Below are positions 21,452 to 32,956 of a stretch of 64,000 nt of DNA, piece by piece. A program made the translations under genes and the position numbers. The notes beneath the pieces were generated by a model. It was not told the DNA's origin. It saw nothing but the letters and a program-made list of their open reading frames with translations, and ran no database searches. Position 1 is the first letter of the stretch; each line of letters starts with the position of its first letter. Source of the DNA: Lucifuga dentata (taxonomy: Eukaryota; Chordata; Actinopteri; Ophidiiformes; Bythitidae); the NCBI GenBank assembly GCA_014773175.1, contig VXCM01000305.1:523084-587083 (forward strand), given 5' to 3'.

Positions 21452-22912
21452 ATTATAATGTCTATCTTTCAGTATCTTTTAGAATAATGTAATGATGTCA
21501 TCATTAAACGCACAAAACAATAGAGTATGCATTTCTAAAATAGAGCATCTGCCTGCCAAAGTTCTTAATGTGTCCTTGGAACAACATATTCCACACTCAT
21601 TCCACACAACATACTGCATGTTGTTATGAAAATATCTTGTTTTCAAAGGTAAGATAAAAGTATTAAAAAGAGGTTGAATTTCAACACTGTAGAGAATATT
21701 TAAATGTCTGAATGAATATCTCAAACCTGCGCAGTGCTTTTGGCAAACAGACCTAAAGGACTCGTGGAATAAGATAATGCATTATTTATCAAAGCACTGT
21801 AATGCTGAAAAGTTTTTGTCATATCAGTAAACCTCATTGTGCAGCAGACATGTTAATCTCTAACCAATATCTGAAACCAATTTGCTCTTTATGTAGAAAT
21901 AACCTCCAAAACTTTAACAAACTAACAGCTCGCAGTTCAGTGTACTCTGCCCCTGCTTGTACAACTTCCATGTTCCACAAAGACAGCTGTTTGAGATTTG
22001 AATAGAATACACTGACTGTCTTCCTCGATATCTTGTAGGAACCCATGTACAGTTCTGGAATTTAAATCAGTTCATGAATATGGAACAGTCCGGTTGGAAT
22101 TTCCGTACGGTAAAGCAGCTTGTCACTCAGAACGTCAGCATCAACTTTTGCCCTCACAAGACTGAAATACAAAATTCAGAGCGTATGATAAATCTGGCAG
22201 GCCCGGCTCACTGACAGCTACGTGGGGCTCCAGAAGAATGACCTCCTAAGTGTGTATTGCATGTATAGAGGGTTCTGATCCACTGCCCCCCAGACAGAAG
22301 ACAGAGACACACACAGACAAGGGAACTGGGAGGCCTTACATCCGAATACAACAAACCAAGCATGCGTTCAACTGCATCCCTTGGGCTTGGAGGCTGTCAG
22401 TGGGCTTGTTTTCTACCCTTCAGAACTGTAGTTTATTTTTCAAGATTAGAGTGGAATAAAATGGTGCACAAAGACATGGAAAGTCTCATTTTCAACCATT
22501 TTCTGATGTAAACTTTGATAACAGGGAATGGTACTGACATGGATTCTAATGATTTATCATAATTTCTTTTGATTTATGACAACATGTGAACCTGAAAGGA
22601 CATTTCTAAGTTTGACTTTGGGCTTTTACTAAGGGCAGGTGATTACTATCAAAACTTCAGCATGGCACAGCTGAACTGAGCACTTAAAGCAACAAAGACT
22701 GCTATATAGTTACTTACTTACTGCCTTAACAAGATAAAACATGACATGATCTCATGGAGGGAACCAGAACTACTTCTTCCTTTTCTGCTGCTACTGCAGA
22801 TTATTGTATTTCTGATTTAGACTGTCATTGTGATTCCTTATGTCAATACGATTACATTATGCAGCTGATCCAACAATCCTAATCCCAAAGCCCCAAACTG
22901 CTCTAACTGCTG

Positions 22913-22921
22913 NCCCCCCCC
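22913..22921. other. Single N before a poly-C run
   Basis: N at 22913 immediately precedes eight C residues, consistent with a contig end at a C homopolymer. Confidence 0.8.
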
Positions 22922-23856
22922 AATCTTCTTAGAAGTCGTTTAGTACATCTAGGGTCATAACAGGGCTGTGCCTGTGCTTTAGTTGTTTCAGGTCTAAGGG
23001 TCAAAACACGTTCTGCCATTATGTATTCTGTGTCTGCCTGTACCAAAATAATTAGACTCATTTCACACCCTGCGAATTCGCAGTGACCTGTTTTTGCACA
23101 GGGAACCAAGGCTGTAGGTTGTTCTTGGGATATTTCCAGTCCAATTGAGTGGATGAGAAGTGACAGAGGCATAAAAGCCCAGAGAGCCATGCAGCAGATT
23201 CTGAACACGTAATTAGCCCTGTCCCAGGAGAGCATGTGGTGAGTCTGCTTATTCCAGACTATACATTAGCAATGACATCCATCTCCAAGTAGGCCAAGCA
23301 AACATGAACATCCCTTTACTCTAGGAGCAAAAATAATAATAATTAGCACACATTACCATAAAATTCCATTCTTAGAGCCATAAAACTGAGCAAAGGTACT
23401 ACAAATGGTCTTATTTGATTGGTCTTCTTTCCATAACTTTTCTTCATATACAAATAGTGGAGAATGCTGCTAGTGATTATACTAAAAAATGTGAAGAGCA
23501 TGACAGATTGATTAAGTGACTGAGATGAAATCACTGCCCCAGGTTTGACAGCAAGCTTACCTCAGTGATATGGCTCATTCTAAAAAGCAATCAGACCTTA
23601 ACTGTCCCACTTCTTGAACACATGAGGAAAAAGGAGTGCAAATTAGCATGCCAGTAACAATGATTATGCATTCATTAATTTTCTTTCATAAAACTATCTG
23701 CTTAATTAAAATAATTGGGCTTCTTTGACAATTGGCTTTCCAAAAAAAAATAATTTGTTTTGTGTTTGTCTGATGCCGATGAAATTGACTGAGGTGGTCT
23801 TTAATTTGGGATTGTGTCGCTAATCTATTTAACATGTTGTAGTATGAGGTCTTTTG

Positions 23857-23886
23857 TTTTTTTTTTTTTTTNTTTTTTTTTTTTTT
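23857..23886. repeat. Poly-T tract with N at 23872
   Basis: Poly-T on both sides of a single N. Confidence 0.85.
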
Positions 23887-24456
23887 GACTGAAGCTTTGG
23901 CCAAGCAAGAAGAACATCTCTCAGCTGGAGATTATCCTTTACCCTTGAGTGAGATCCTTCACTGGGATGTGACTTGAAGATGCTGCTTGAGGGACACAGA
24001 TTTCCATCTTGTTTCCCACCCTTCTCTGCTCCCTTGCTCTCTCCCTTGCTCTCTGTCAATTTTTCTTTCACTTCCCATCAATGCAGTCGGAAGACTTGGA
24101 GCGTATATATTCATAGCATGTGTTAACACATTTGAAATAGTGCATATTTAATACTGCATATTAAATGATCCCCCAAATCCTGCACATAAATAAAATTACA
24201 CTGTATATTTTGCTTAAATCAAAGAGCTCCCAATGAATAAACCTTATTTAATTAACATACTAATTTCGGTCCATCATCGTCAATAACACTGAGGGATTTA
24301 GGCTGCCTGCTAGTTCACATTAAGCAGTTTCTGTTTCAGAGAAGTGTGAGGAAAAGTAAGGGAATCAGTGTGAACAGTGAGATATGCGTCAGCATTTCAA
24401 AATAAGCTCCTGGCATAATGTTTCAGTAAATCCAGAGTACAAAGCATGCATCTTCC

Positions 24457-24507
24457 TTTTTTTTTTTTTTTTTTTTTTTTNTTTTGTTTTTTTTTTTTGT
24501 TTTTTTC
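24457..24507. repeat. Poly-T tract with N at 24481
   Basis: T-rich run interrupted by two G and one N. Confidence 0.85.
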
Positions 24508-24890
24508 CCCACATGCTAGTTCTCGTTGCCTGGTGACAGTTGTCTCGGTTGTCTTGTGTGTTGACACTAATGCTAATCCTGGGCATCAAGCATATTCAAC
24601 TTACCATCCACTTTACAGAGGAAGAACTAAGAATATTATCTCCCAGCACAAACGGATGTGCCACGGTGTTTGTCCATGTGAGCCCTGTTTAAATATTCAG
24701 TTCTCTTCTGCACGTGGTGTGGCTCGTTTGATGTTAACGGTAGAAGTTTATGTCATGAGCAGAGTATCAGAGAAACAGTTGGCTGTTGTACATAGAACAT
24801 AATAATAGGCAGTATTGGTCATGATAATCTTTGTGGCAGTTTAGAAGATCACGTAAGCATAATGTTTTTTTAAAAAGAAGACATCCAAGA

Positions 24891-24922
24891 ATAAAAATAA
24901 ATAAATAAATAAAAAATAAATA
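24891..24922. repeat. (AAAT)n-like repeat
   Basis: Imperfect ATAA/AAAT tetranucleotide run. Confidence 0.8.
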
Positions 24923-25774
24923 TACATGATTTTCAAATAGCCTGGGTTTTACGCAGCAGGGAGCTGAAGACTTAGAAACATACAAAGAATATGCAGTAAC
25001 CATGTGTGCCTCTTACAAGGCTCTAGCTTGCCTCTGAAGCCATTTTTAATGTGCATCAATCTGTGCAATCTCCAATAGGTCCATCTCACCAAGCTGAGAT
25101 GAATAAATGAGTGTGTCTGACAGAGCAGTCATAGTGGAGATCAAAGGAGAAGGAGATAATTAACAGCAGACTAATTGGTAACCGCCCTGAGTTTTCATTA
25201 GATACGAAAAAGTCTGCAGCTTTGCTGGATATTAATTGGAGGAGAATGTGCATGAAATATTTTTGGGCAAGGCATTTTCAGTGATAGATGACTTGACACA
25301 ACCACACTACAAAATCAAAGGAATAAGGAATATAAATGAAGTATAAAACATATTTTCAATAAGACATAAAATAATAATATGTGGTCAGGCTGTCAGTTTT
25401 TTGTTATTTTTTTATATTGCTCAAGACATATTAGTGACATGCGAAATGTGTGTGTTTTTGTTTTCTGTGTTTGACTTGGCTATACTGTATGAATGTAGAT
25501 ATAGGTGTTAGATTCTTGGAGAATAATATAGTTAATTCAGCCTGTTTGAATAATGCTGTTGACAGTATTTTTCTACAGTCATCCTTGTCACATTTCCTGT
25601 GGGTATGTCTGCTCAGCATGCCACTTTCAGAAATCCTGGTTGAGGTGCGATTCTTCAGCTCTCACAGTGCCAGACCACATAATGCCAGAGTACTGAGTAA
25701 TGTCAACAGTTTAAAAAATACTAACAGTCATGCTAGGAATTATGAATATTATGTGAAAAAAAGATCTTGTATAA

Positions 25775-25816
25775 TGTTTGTTTGTTTGTTTGTTTTGTTT
25801 TTGTTTTTTGTTTTTT
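25775..25816. repeat. (TTTG)n-like repeat
   Basis: Imperfect TTTG units grading into TTTTTTG. Confidence 0.85.
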
Positions 25817-26240
25817 CATATTAATGACTTACATTTTGGCAGAAAAAAAAAAAGCTAAACATTATTTAAAAAACATAAATAAAAATAACTATTTTGTGTG
25901 GGCTGTAGCATGTTTTGGTGCAGGCACCCACTTATGACAAGTCACAACCTCCTGATTAATTTTTTATTAACAACAGCAAATGGAGATGTAAAGACAAGGT
26001 GGAGTGATGCTTTCAATTTGTGAGCAGCTTTTATCTCACAAATGTGTCCCAGCTGTGCAGATTGCATTTACACCTGCATTACATTATGATTTCAATACAT
26101 TCTGCTTGCATTTACATGTGACATTAACATGCATTTTTCCTTATCTAGATAACATGTGGATATGTTTAGGTGAGATGTAAATGGCCTCATGACCTCATAT
26201 ATTTCTTTAATTTAAATATTTTGACTGTTGTGCTTGTGTG

Positions 26241-26244
<4 letters not shown>

Positions 26245-26292
<48 letters not shown>

Positions 26293-26299
26293 TGTGTGT
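26245..26299. repeat. Compound (TC)n(TG)n microsatellite
   Basis: About 15 TC units followed directly by about 12 TG units. It produces spurious SLSLSL/VCVCV open frames on both strands. Confidence 0.93.
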
Positions 26300-27221
26300 T
26301 AATGCATGTGGGCTTGTGTGTGAGCCTCTATTCATGTGCATTCTGTCTGACAGGGCCCATAGCTTACACACCAGAGCTGTGAGCAGAATGGCAGCTAAAT
26401 CAATAATGAACATGACCCATGAGAAATTTTAAAAGTATTATGGTATTTTTGACAGTATGATAGTACAGTGAGGATGTTTTCATTTTTATGCCCAAGAGTG
26501 AGGAAGACACAACTCTATGTGAAAGGAAGATATATAGGCCTGTGGTATTAATGAGCCAACTTAGGCCTAATAAACAGCATGTATCAATTTATCATTTTAT
26601 CTAGTAACACGAGTAGAAATACAGCCTGGGGGAGGAAGCACAACAGTCTCAGGTGTGACATTAAAAGCAGTATTTATAAGGCTGGAAATGCCTCATTCAG
26701 TCATGAAATATGGTATTGTTAGAGGCTCAGAGCAGCAGTATGCCCTGTGGTACTGTTGGGAAGTAAAACTCTGCAAATAAAAAGGCTTACATACTAAGAT
26801 CTTTTTTCAATCTATTATCGCATAGAAAAGGAAAGGCATACAAAATGAAAATTAATCTTTTTAAAGACACCGGTGCCTTGAAAAGTATAACACAGATAGT
26901 TGTTTGTTGTTTAGTTGTTGCAGGATAGTGGATGAAAACACACTTGATGAATGTTGACAGTGAACATTTTGAAGATATAATACAATACATATAGTAGAGT
27001 AATGCAGCAGCATTACATTTGAATATAAACCAGGAGCAATTACATTTTATAAGAAACATAATTGGGAGTTCATTTTAGTAGTATATAAACATTATTTTGT
27101 AGGAGACAGGGTTGCATTACCACATCCTTTTTTCATGTATCTCTCATTACCTTCTAAAGTGAGTAAAAATTCTTTCTAGAGGAATAAATTGTCTCACTTC
27201 CAGTTGTTTGGGCAGAATATG

Positions 27222-27243
27222 TTTTTTTTTTTTTTTTTTTTTT
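27222..27243. repeat. Poly-T tract
   Basis: 22 T residues. Confidence 0.9.
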
Positions 27244-27504
27244 GCAATCCACAGCAGGGACAATTGTCAGCGCCGACTCTGTGAGGAATGGAATTGGTTA
27301 ATATAACTAGTTGATAGTACAAAAATAATTAATGACATTTTTTTGTCCTTCCATGTATTAATAAGACATTTACATAATATTTTATACCAAATAATTAAAA
27401 TTATAAATTAGCCAAATTATAAACAGTGTTATGCAGTCACTGTGGAGATATAAGATAACCAAGAGAATCTAAATAAAAAAAGTAGACAAGCACACTGGAA
27501 GTTC

Positions 27505-27549
27505 TTTTTTTTTTTGTTTTTTTTTTTTNTTTTTTTTTTTTGTTTTTTT
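27505..27549. repeat. Poly-T tract with N at 27529
   Basis: T run with two G interruptions and a single N. Confidence 0.85.
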
Positions 27550-27641
27550 AAAGAAATTCCGATAATCTCATCTACTGGATAATTGGTCTCTGGATGACAA
27601 TCAAGACAGTGAATGTCTCAAAGACTGCTATTCTGCTACTC

Positions 27642-27645
<4 letters not shown>

Positions 27646-27673
<28 letters not shown>
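27646..27673. repeat. Poly-T tract
   Basis: 28 T residues. Confidence 0.9.
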
Positions 27674-28150
27674 GGTTGTCCACATTGAAACAAAAATACA
27701 CAGAGATGTCTTGTCATTTCTGCATAATTACATGTTTGGAAAGTTCACATAGCTTTTTACAACTGGTGAGTACATCAGACTGTGTTGCCATTGTATATTT
27801 TGATGTTTAAGCAGAGACAATATGCACCTAAAATAGTTTTAACATTCTTACTCTTACTTAAATACAACTACTTAATGAACATCACTGAGCTTGTTTTCAT
27901 GTATATGTACGCATTTTGTTGCTGCTTCCTCCTCATCCTTAATGCACCTGTGGACAAGTACAGCTCTAAAATATCATGTATTGTATTAAATATTGTTTGT
28001 TTATGCAGAACGTTGGAAAACTGCAACTCGTAAACAAATCATGGTTCTGTATTCTTAGAAATTCCTTCATTTTCTGAGCAGTTTCTTACAAGCCAACAGT
28101 GTAATAAGTCCCCAGGGAATGCTCCTTTGCCCACTTGGAGTGGGGAGTGT

Positions 28151-28176
<26 letters not shown>
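28151..28176. repeat. Poly-A tract
   Basis: 26 A residues. Confidence 0.9.
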
Positions 28177-28181
<5 letters not shown>

Positions 28182-29251
28182 ATTAGGTGTGTGGATTATT
28201 CAAGCAGAAGTGAGAGTGGATCTCCTTGACAGTGAGTTATTTAGTTGGATATACACACAAACACAGTATTACACGCTTACAACCCCCACTGGGAGCTATT
28301 GGTCTAAAAATAAAAGACCTAACAACACACATTTAAATCTCGGAGGGACGCAGATGTCTCAAGTCTTTCTTGAACTGCACCAGGTCTTGTTATATCTTCC
28401 TCTGAAGTTGTGTAAGGTATTGCTTTGTGTGTTTATTCTGTGTTGTTTGCAGTATTGTATGGCATGTCTGAACTGTGATCCCTGCAGTCCCTCAGACATA
28501 GTAGAGATGGGGGCCTCAGGGACCTTGTGAACCAATATGAAAACACTTGCTTGTGTGCACGCTTACATATACAATTTACCTTCTGTGATATACCCACTGA
28601 GATTGTCACAAAGTTCAAGATGGCAAGGAAGGAGAAGATACAGGATGGTGAGGATCTGATGCTAAATCCCTCTGGGCACCAAAACCACACATATGAAGTC
28701 TTTACCAAATTTCCAGGAACGTGTTAGAGATAGTAAGTAGCTGCAGTCAGATATTGTGATGCAAGAAAACAGGTTTGCATCCATCATAGAAGAACATTTG
28801 AATAATTTATCAGTGACGCTCTGACCTCAAACAGTTGGTCACTGCCCTAACATGTATTAAACATGCTCTTTTAAACTGCATCTCCACAATCCCTGTGATA
28901 TATATGTTCTTTCTCTTTGCTTCTATACTTAATCTGTGGCACTCTGTTGCATGGATATAACTGCAGATGTTCTGATAAGGATGAAGCAAATAATGGGGTT
29001 TATCTAAACATTTTCACAGTGAGTCTGTATTGTGTGAGCTCTACTCACCATGATGCTGCCTTATAGTCATTTTTTTCTCACTTTCCCAGATGTGCTCATG
29101 ATGTTGAACAGCACCTACCAAGTGTAAACAAGACAGATCAGCAATGGAGAAGTGGAATACAGGTTATGGAATGAAGGTTATGGCTATGTTTTCCCATTTA
29201 ATAGGCAGTATATTGGTTTGGCATTGCACCATAGTATCACTATTGCCTCAG

Positions 29252-29460
29252 CTAAGGAGGTTATATTTTTATGCAGGTTTGTCTGTTTGTTAGCAGGATT
29301 ATTCAAAAAGTTATAACTGATTTTGAGAAAACTTGGTTGAAGAGAGGGGCATGGCCCAGGGAAAAAGTCATAAAATGCCTATCTGGATCCAGGGACAGAG
29401 CTTCAAATTCTTTTAATGATTTCTTAACATTGGGAGATAGAATGTTTTTCAATATTTTTG
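29252..29460 (+). repeat. Dispersed fish repeat, AAGGAGGTTAT family, copy 1
   Basis: Reads CTAAGGAGGTTATATTTTTA, then GTTTGTCTGTTTGTTAGCAG, TTATTCAAAAAGTTATAACTG, GATTTTGAGAAAACTT and GGATCCAGGGA. From recall this order matches a very common fish repeat (GAGGTTATGTTTTCACC...GTTAGCAGGATTACTCAAAAAG...GGATCCGGATC). A shorter copy begins at 48945. The class of element is not known to me. Confidence 0.55.
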
Positions 29461-29578
29461 TCAATTTCTTCAGCTGTAATACATCAACTTACATGAAAAA
29501 AAAAACAAAAACAGGTATATATGATAGTATCAATAGGTGTAATACATTTTTAAAACTACTGTTTCTTATGATGATGAA

Positions 29579-29600
29579 GATGATGATGATGATGATGATG

Positions 29601-29644
<44 letters not shown>

Positions 29645-29668
29645 TNGATGATGATGATGATGATGATG

Positions 29669-29712
<44 letters not shown>

Positions 29713-29755
29713 TAGTATTATTATTATTGTTGTTGTTGTTGTTATTGTTGTTGTT
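29579..29755. repeat. Compound (GAT)n(AAT)n(TTG)n repeat with N at 29646
   Basis: (GAT)n(AAT)n ending AATT is followed by N and then by another (GAT)n(AAT)n ending AATTAG and a (TTG)n run. The same GAT-AAT order on both sides of N suggests one locus written twice at a contig join. Confidence 0.85.
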
Positions 29756-29877
29756 GATCTGAAATGCAACAAAAGAAAATGTAGTAGAAGAAAACAGAAA
29801 TAAATTGGTACATTCTCTTTCTCTCTAGAGGTTTGGATGTCTCAAAAGCATTTTAAAAATACCGATAAGTAGGATTT

Positions 29878-29908
29878 GGCCTCCCAAAATCGTGGATTTT
29901 GGGAGGCC
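29878..29908. repeat. Perfect inverted repeat, 14-bp arms, 3-base loop
   Basis: GGCCTCCCAAAATC at 29878-29891 pairs exactly with GATTTTGGGAGGCC at 29895-29908 around GTG. A poly-T tract follows 32 bp later. It would form a stable hairpin, but there is no gene for it to terminate or regulate here. Confidence 0.8.
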
Positions 29909-29939
29909 TTTGTTAGTTAAAAAGCTCAATTTGCAAAAC

Positions 29940-29982
29940 TTTTTTTTTTTTTTTTTTTTTTTNTTTTTTTTTTTTTTTTTTT
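29940..29982. repeat. Poly-T tract with N at 29963
   Basis: Poly-T on both sides of a single N. Confidence 0.85.
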
Positions 29983-30214
29983 GTTTTGTTTTTGGCATGG
30001 CTAAGCTGTCACTAGTCACAAGCTGAAACTGCTGGTTCATCTCACAACTACCTGCCAACCTGAAATCAATCATCCAATCAAGCAGAACAACATTTGCACA
30101 AAAACGAAGCTGATAGCTGGAGGGAAGTTTGAGTGCAAATTACAAACCCAGGCCCTGCAGCTGAGACTCATGGAGAATTCCTGTTCAGTATTTTCATTTA
30201 GATTAACACTGCTA

Positions 30215-30216
<2 letters not shown>

Positions 30217-30257
<41 letters not shown>

Positions 30258-30267
30258 ACGTGCGCAT
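30217..30267. repeat. (TG)n followed by (CG)n, alternating purine-pyrimidine tract
   Basis: About 16 TG units are followed by CGCGCGCG, TACGTGCGCATG and more TG/CG. Continuous purine-pyrimidine alternation including CpG steps is the composition that favours Z-DNA. Confidence 0.9.
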
Positions 30268-31702
30268 GAGTGTGTGCGTGTGTCTTGTTTTTGTTGTATA
30301 TATGGATTCATTTCAATCGTAGTAATTTTAAATCTACTTACCAATTTGCATTATTTCACATTTCTTTAGTGGAATACACAAGGAATTTAATAAATCCTCA
30401 TTAACTATTCATTAACTGATCAAATAAAACCAGGCTTATTCCAGAAGAAATTAATACAATTAACTAATACATTCATTAAAAAAACAAAAAACAAAAAAAC
30501 TTAGCCTTTTGTATGCAGACTGTATGTGAAACAGAACCGGAAATGGTTAAAAATTTATCAGGAATGTTGGTTTGAACAGTGAGGGGGATCATGCCAATGC
30601 TCACAGATAGAAGACAAACATTCCGCCAAGGCATTGTTGTCAACAAACCAGCAAAGCTTTATCTCTTCAAATGCCAGTGCCATGGTGAGGACAGGGCAAA
30701 ATATGGAATTATAGCACAATAATACAGATTGGCTGGTAACAAGGTTAGACACTGATAGGATTTGGGGAGAACCTTGTGCTGCATTTCTGTGCAAGGGTGA
30801 CCAGAGTATCAAGCTCTGGTTCAGAATAATGGCTTCCCTTAAGGAGGATGTGAAATTGGATTGCTCATACAAAGTGCTTGCTGAGGATAAACCTGTGTTA
30901 TCCAATTACCCACCTAAACTACATTAAAAAGCAGAAGGTGTGGAGTCCTGGCAACATTGCTGCTCTAGACTGAAAATACACAGACAATAATAGGAAGCAT
31001 GGGATCATGCAAGCAGATCAAAGATTTATTTTCATATAAAAAATGAAAATCTTCCTTTTTTACAGCAAAATTTATTTATTCTTTATATTAAATAATATGA
31101 TGGTGGTGGAGAGAAGTTTTCTCCTAGTCTGTCACCTGCAATAACCTCCTCACTGCATTCCAAACCAATGCAGATAACACCACTGCCCAACAGAGGGCAA
31201 TAGTTTATTGCATATATTGTAAATTAATATCTCTTTAACTTGGTGATGCTTATTTTTACTTTTGTAATGGTCACCTTAGCTGCAGCTGGGACATTATCTG
31301 CACTCTTTGATTAGTATTACACTTTTGATAAAAGGTTGCTGCTGCCATAAAAATACCTTGAAGAATCTATGCTTTTAAATGCAACATCAGGCCGACACAG
31401 ACACTTAATCTGTATACATACTTGTATGCACACAGTCACACAAGATCTAATTAAATCTTTTTACTTTACAAAAATTATCATAATGTAGTTAGATTATTTT
31501 TTTTATTTTTTTATTTTTTTAAGTTGATGATATTGCATTTGTAAGTTTCTTTAGTGACTAATTTAGAACAGGAACTTCCCCTTCCTAATGAGAGTGATTC
31601 TTGATAGGAAATACAAAAGCTTTTCTTTTTAAAAAAGAATCAGTCAGCATGCATTTGCATAGAAAAAGCCTTTGATTATGATAGATTAGCCTGCAGGCTC
31701 AG

Positions 31703-31731
<29 letters not shown>
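31703..31731. repeat. Poly-A tract
   Basis: 29 A residues. Confidence 0.9.
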
Positions 31732-31733
<2 letters not shown>

Positions 31734-32204
31734 GCCCTGGGGTGGCTCTCCATCAGTTAGCCTCCAGTTATGGCTGATATTGTTTTCAGAAATGAAAAAT
31801 TATGCAGGAAATTCACATTCACGTTGGTTACAAATGTGGAGGCGATTTGCCTTACTTATACTTGAATTATTGAAGATTACATGCTTACATGCTTTTTAAA
31901 GTTTTTGAGCAAAACATATGCATTCTACCACATGGTAATGATAAGTGAACAGATGTAGTGACTTCACAGAGACAGTTTTATTGTTGGCAGAATATATAAA
32001 ACACCCAGCATGCAGCACCCAGACAGACCAACGAAGTAGAAGATTACAAGTGAAACTTCTAACCTGGGAAATAAGATGAAAACCACTGGGTTCTGAAAGA
32101 GAAGACCACTGAATTAGTTATCAACCATTACTGACAAACGCAGCTGATTTCATGCATCTTAAAACACAAGGAAGATGAGGGAGGAGGCTGAGGAGGTAGA
32201 GGAA

Positions 32205-32222
32205 GGGTGGGTGGNGGGGGGG
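32205..32222. other. G-rich tract with N at 32215
   Basis: GGGTGGGTGG then N then GGGGGGG, another N at a homopolymer. Confidence 0.8.
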
Positions 32223-32430
32223 TGTTGAGGGAATTAAAAAAATATTCTGCATTTGCTGTCAGGCTCTTTGAAATATATTATTAGATACAAATGGGATATG
32301 TAAAGCAGTGCAATCCATGGATAGTATCATCAAGGCTGTGATGACCCAATGCTGTAAAACATTTTTTTACTACTATGTGACAGTATAGTGGACCTCCCAC
32401 AGTATAACGGATTGTTCTTAAATACAGTAA

Positions 32431-32956
32431 TTAGTGTGTCTGAGGCTGTGAGTAAACATTTATTAAAAGTATGAGGGCTGGGGCTTCTGGGAAACAGAAG
32501 TCTGGCCCTACCCAGGCCTTTGGCTTCCCGCAGGAGTGTAAAGTGTTGGTAAAAATGCTCAGCAGGTATGAGAAGCACCCTCTGCCAAGTGTGATGAAGT
32601 AGCGAGAGGCAGCAGCACCGCGAGGAGCTCTCTTTGAAGGGCGTGGCGGTAATGACCTGTCCTCGCTAGTGGCCTCCAGCAGTGCCAAACCCTGCTATCA
32701 TGATGCTGCTCTCAGATTAGGCCTGCAAGGGTCAATGATGCATGGGGATCACAGGCTCAGGGTCGCTCTTGTCAAACTGCACCAGGATCGCACTGTGGTC
32801 TCTGACAGGTCTAGTTGAGGCAGAGGACATAGAGGGAGTCCAATTGCCTGTTGGCCGCTTGACACCCCCACCAAGTAGGTCCATGATTCCCTGCAGCAGA
32901 GGGATGATCATCTGCATGACAGAGCCTGGTGCATTTGCAGCCAGTCTCCATAGTCC
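32431..32956 (-). pseudogene. Possible degraded coding remnant, unidentified
   Basis: This is the most exon-like stretch in the window and is more GC-rich than its surroundings. On the minus strand, 32956-32735 reads GLWRLAANAPGSVMQMIIPL (20 residues) and continues with VRDHSAILVQFDKSDPEPVI before a stop. Further frames with protein-like composition follow (32688-32431, and 32578-32330 with LLIPAEHFYQHFTLLREAKG), but they are in different frames separated by stops. This could be a decayed processed pseudogene or transposon gene, or chance. I do not recognise the protein. An AG acceptor-like site sits just upstream (about 32957), but there is no obvious donor. Confidence 0.3.

Larger units (their letters stand above)
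20851..26244. other. Non-coding sequence with simple repeats
   Basis: No gene signal. Contains TTTTG runs (about 21205-21225), an (AT)n at 21432-21451, N-bearing homopolymers (22913, 23872, 24481), an AAAT-rich run (24891-24922) and TTTG repeats (25775-25816). The 25060-25300 stretch is repeat-free with TAATTAACAG, CTAATTGG and ATTAATTGG words and is a candidate regulatory segment by composition only. Confidence 0.55.
26300..29251. other. Non-coding sequence with poly-T and poly-A tracts
   Basis: Holds poly-T at 27222-27243, 27505-27549 (N at 27529) and 27646-27673, and poly-A at 28151-28176. A 113-codon frame at 28189-28530 lacks any domain or gene context. Confidence 0.55.
30268..32329. 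other. Non-coding sequence, no gene seen
   Basis: AT-rich with poly-A at 31703-31731 and an N at 32215 in a G run. A 115-codon minus-strand frame (30558-30905) has ordinary amino-acid composition but no domain I recognise and no splice context. It is not called as a gene. Confidence 0.5.

Noticed and set aside
26170..26432. SLSLSL-CVCVCV frames on both strands
   Set aside because: Translation of the TC/TG microsatellite.
28189..28530. 113-codon plus-strand frame
   Set aside because: No domain or transposon motif found; considered random.
29271..29772. Frames of Met/Ile/Leu/Ser homopolymers
   Set aside because: Products of translating the GAT/AAT/TTG microsatellite across an N.
30558..30905. 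115-codon minus-strand frame of fairly normal composition
   Set aside because: No family recognised and no splice context; not enough to call a gene.
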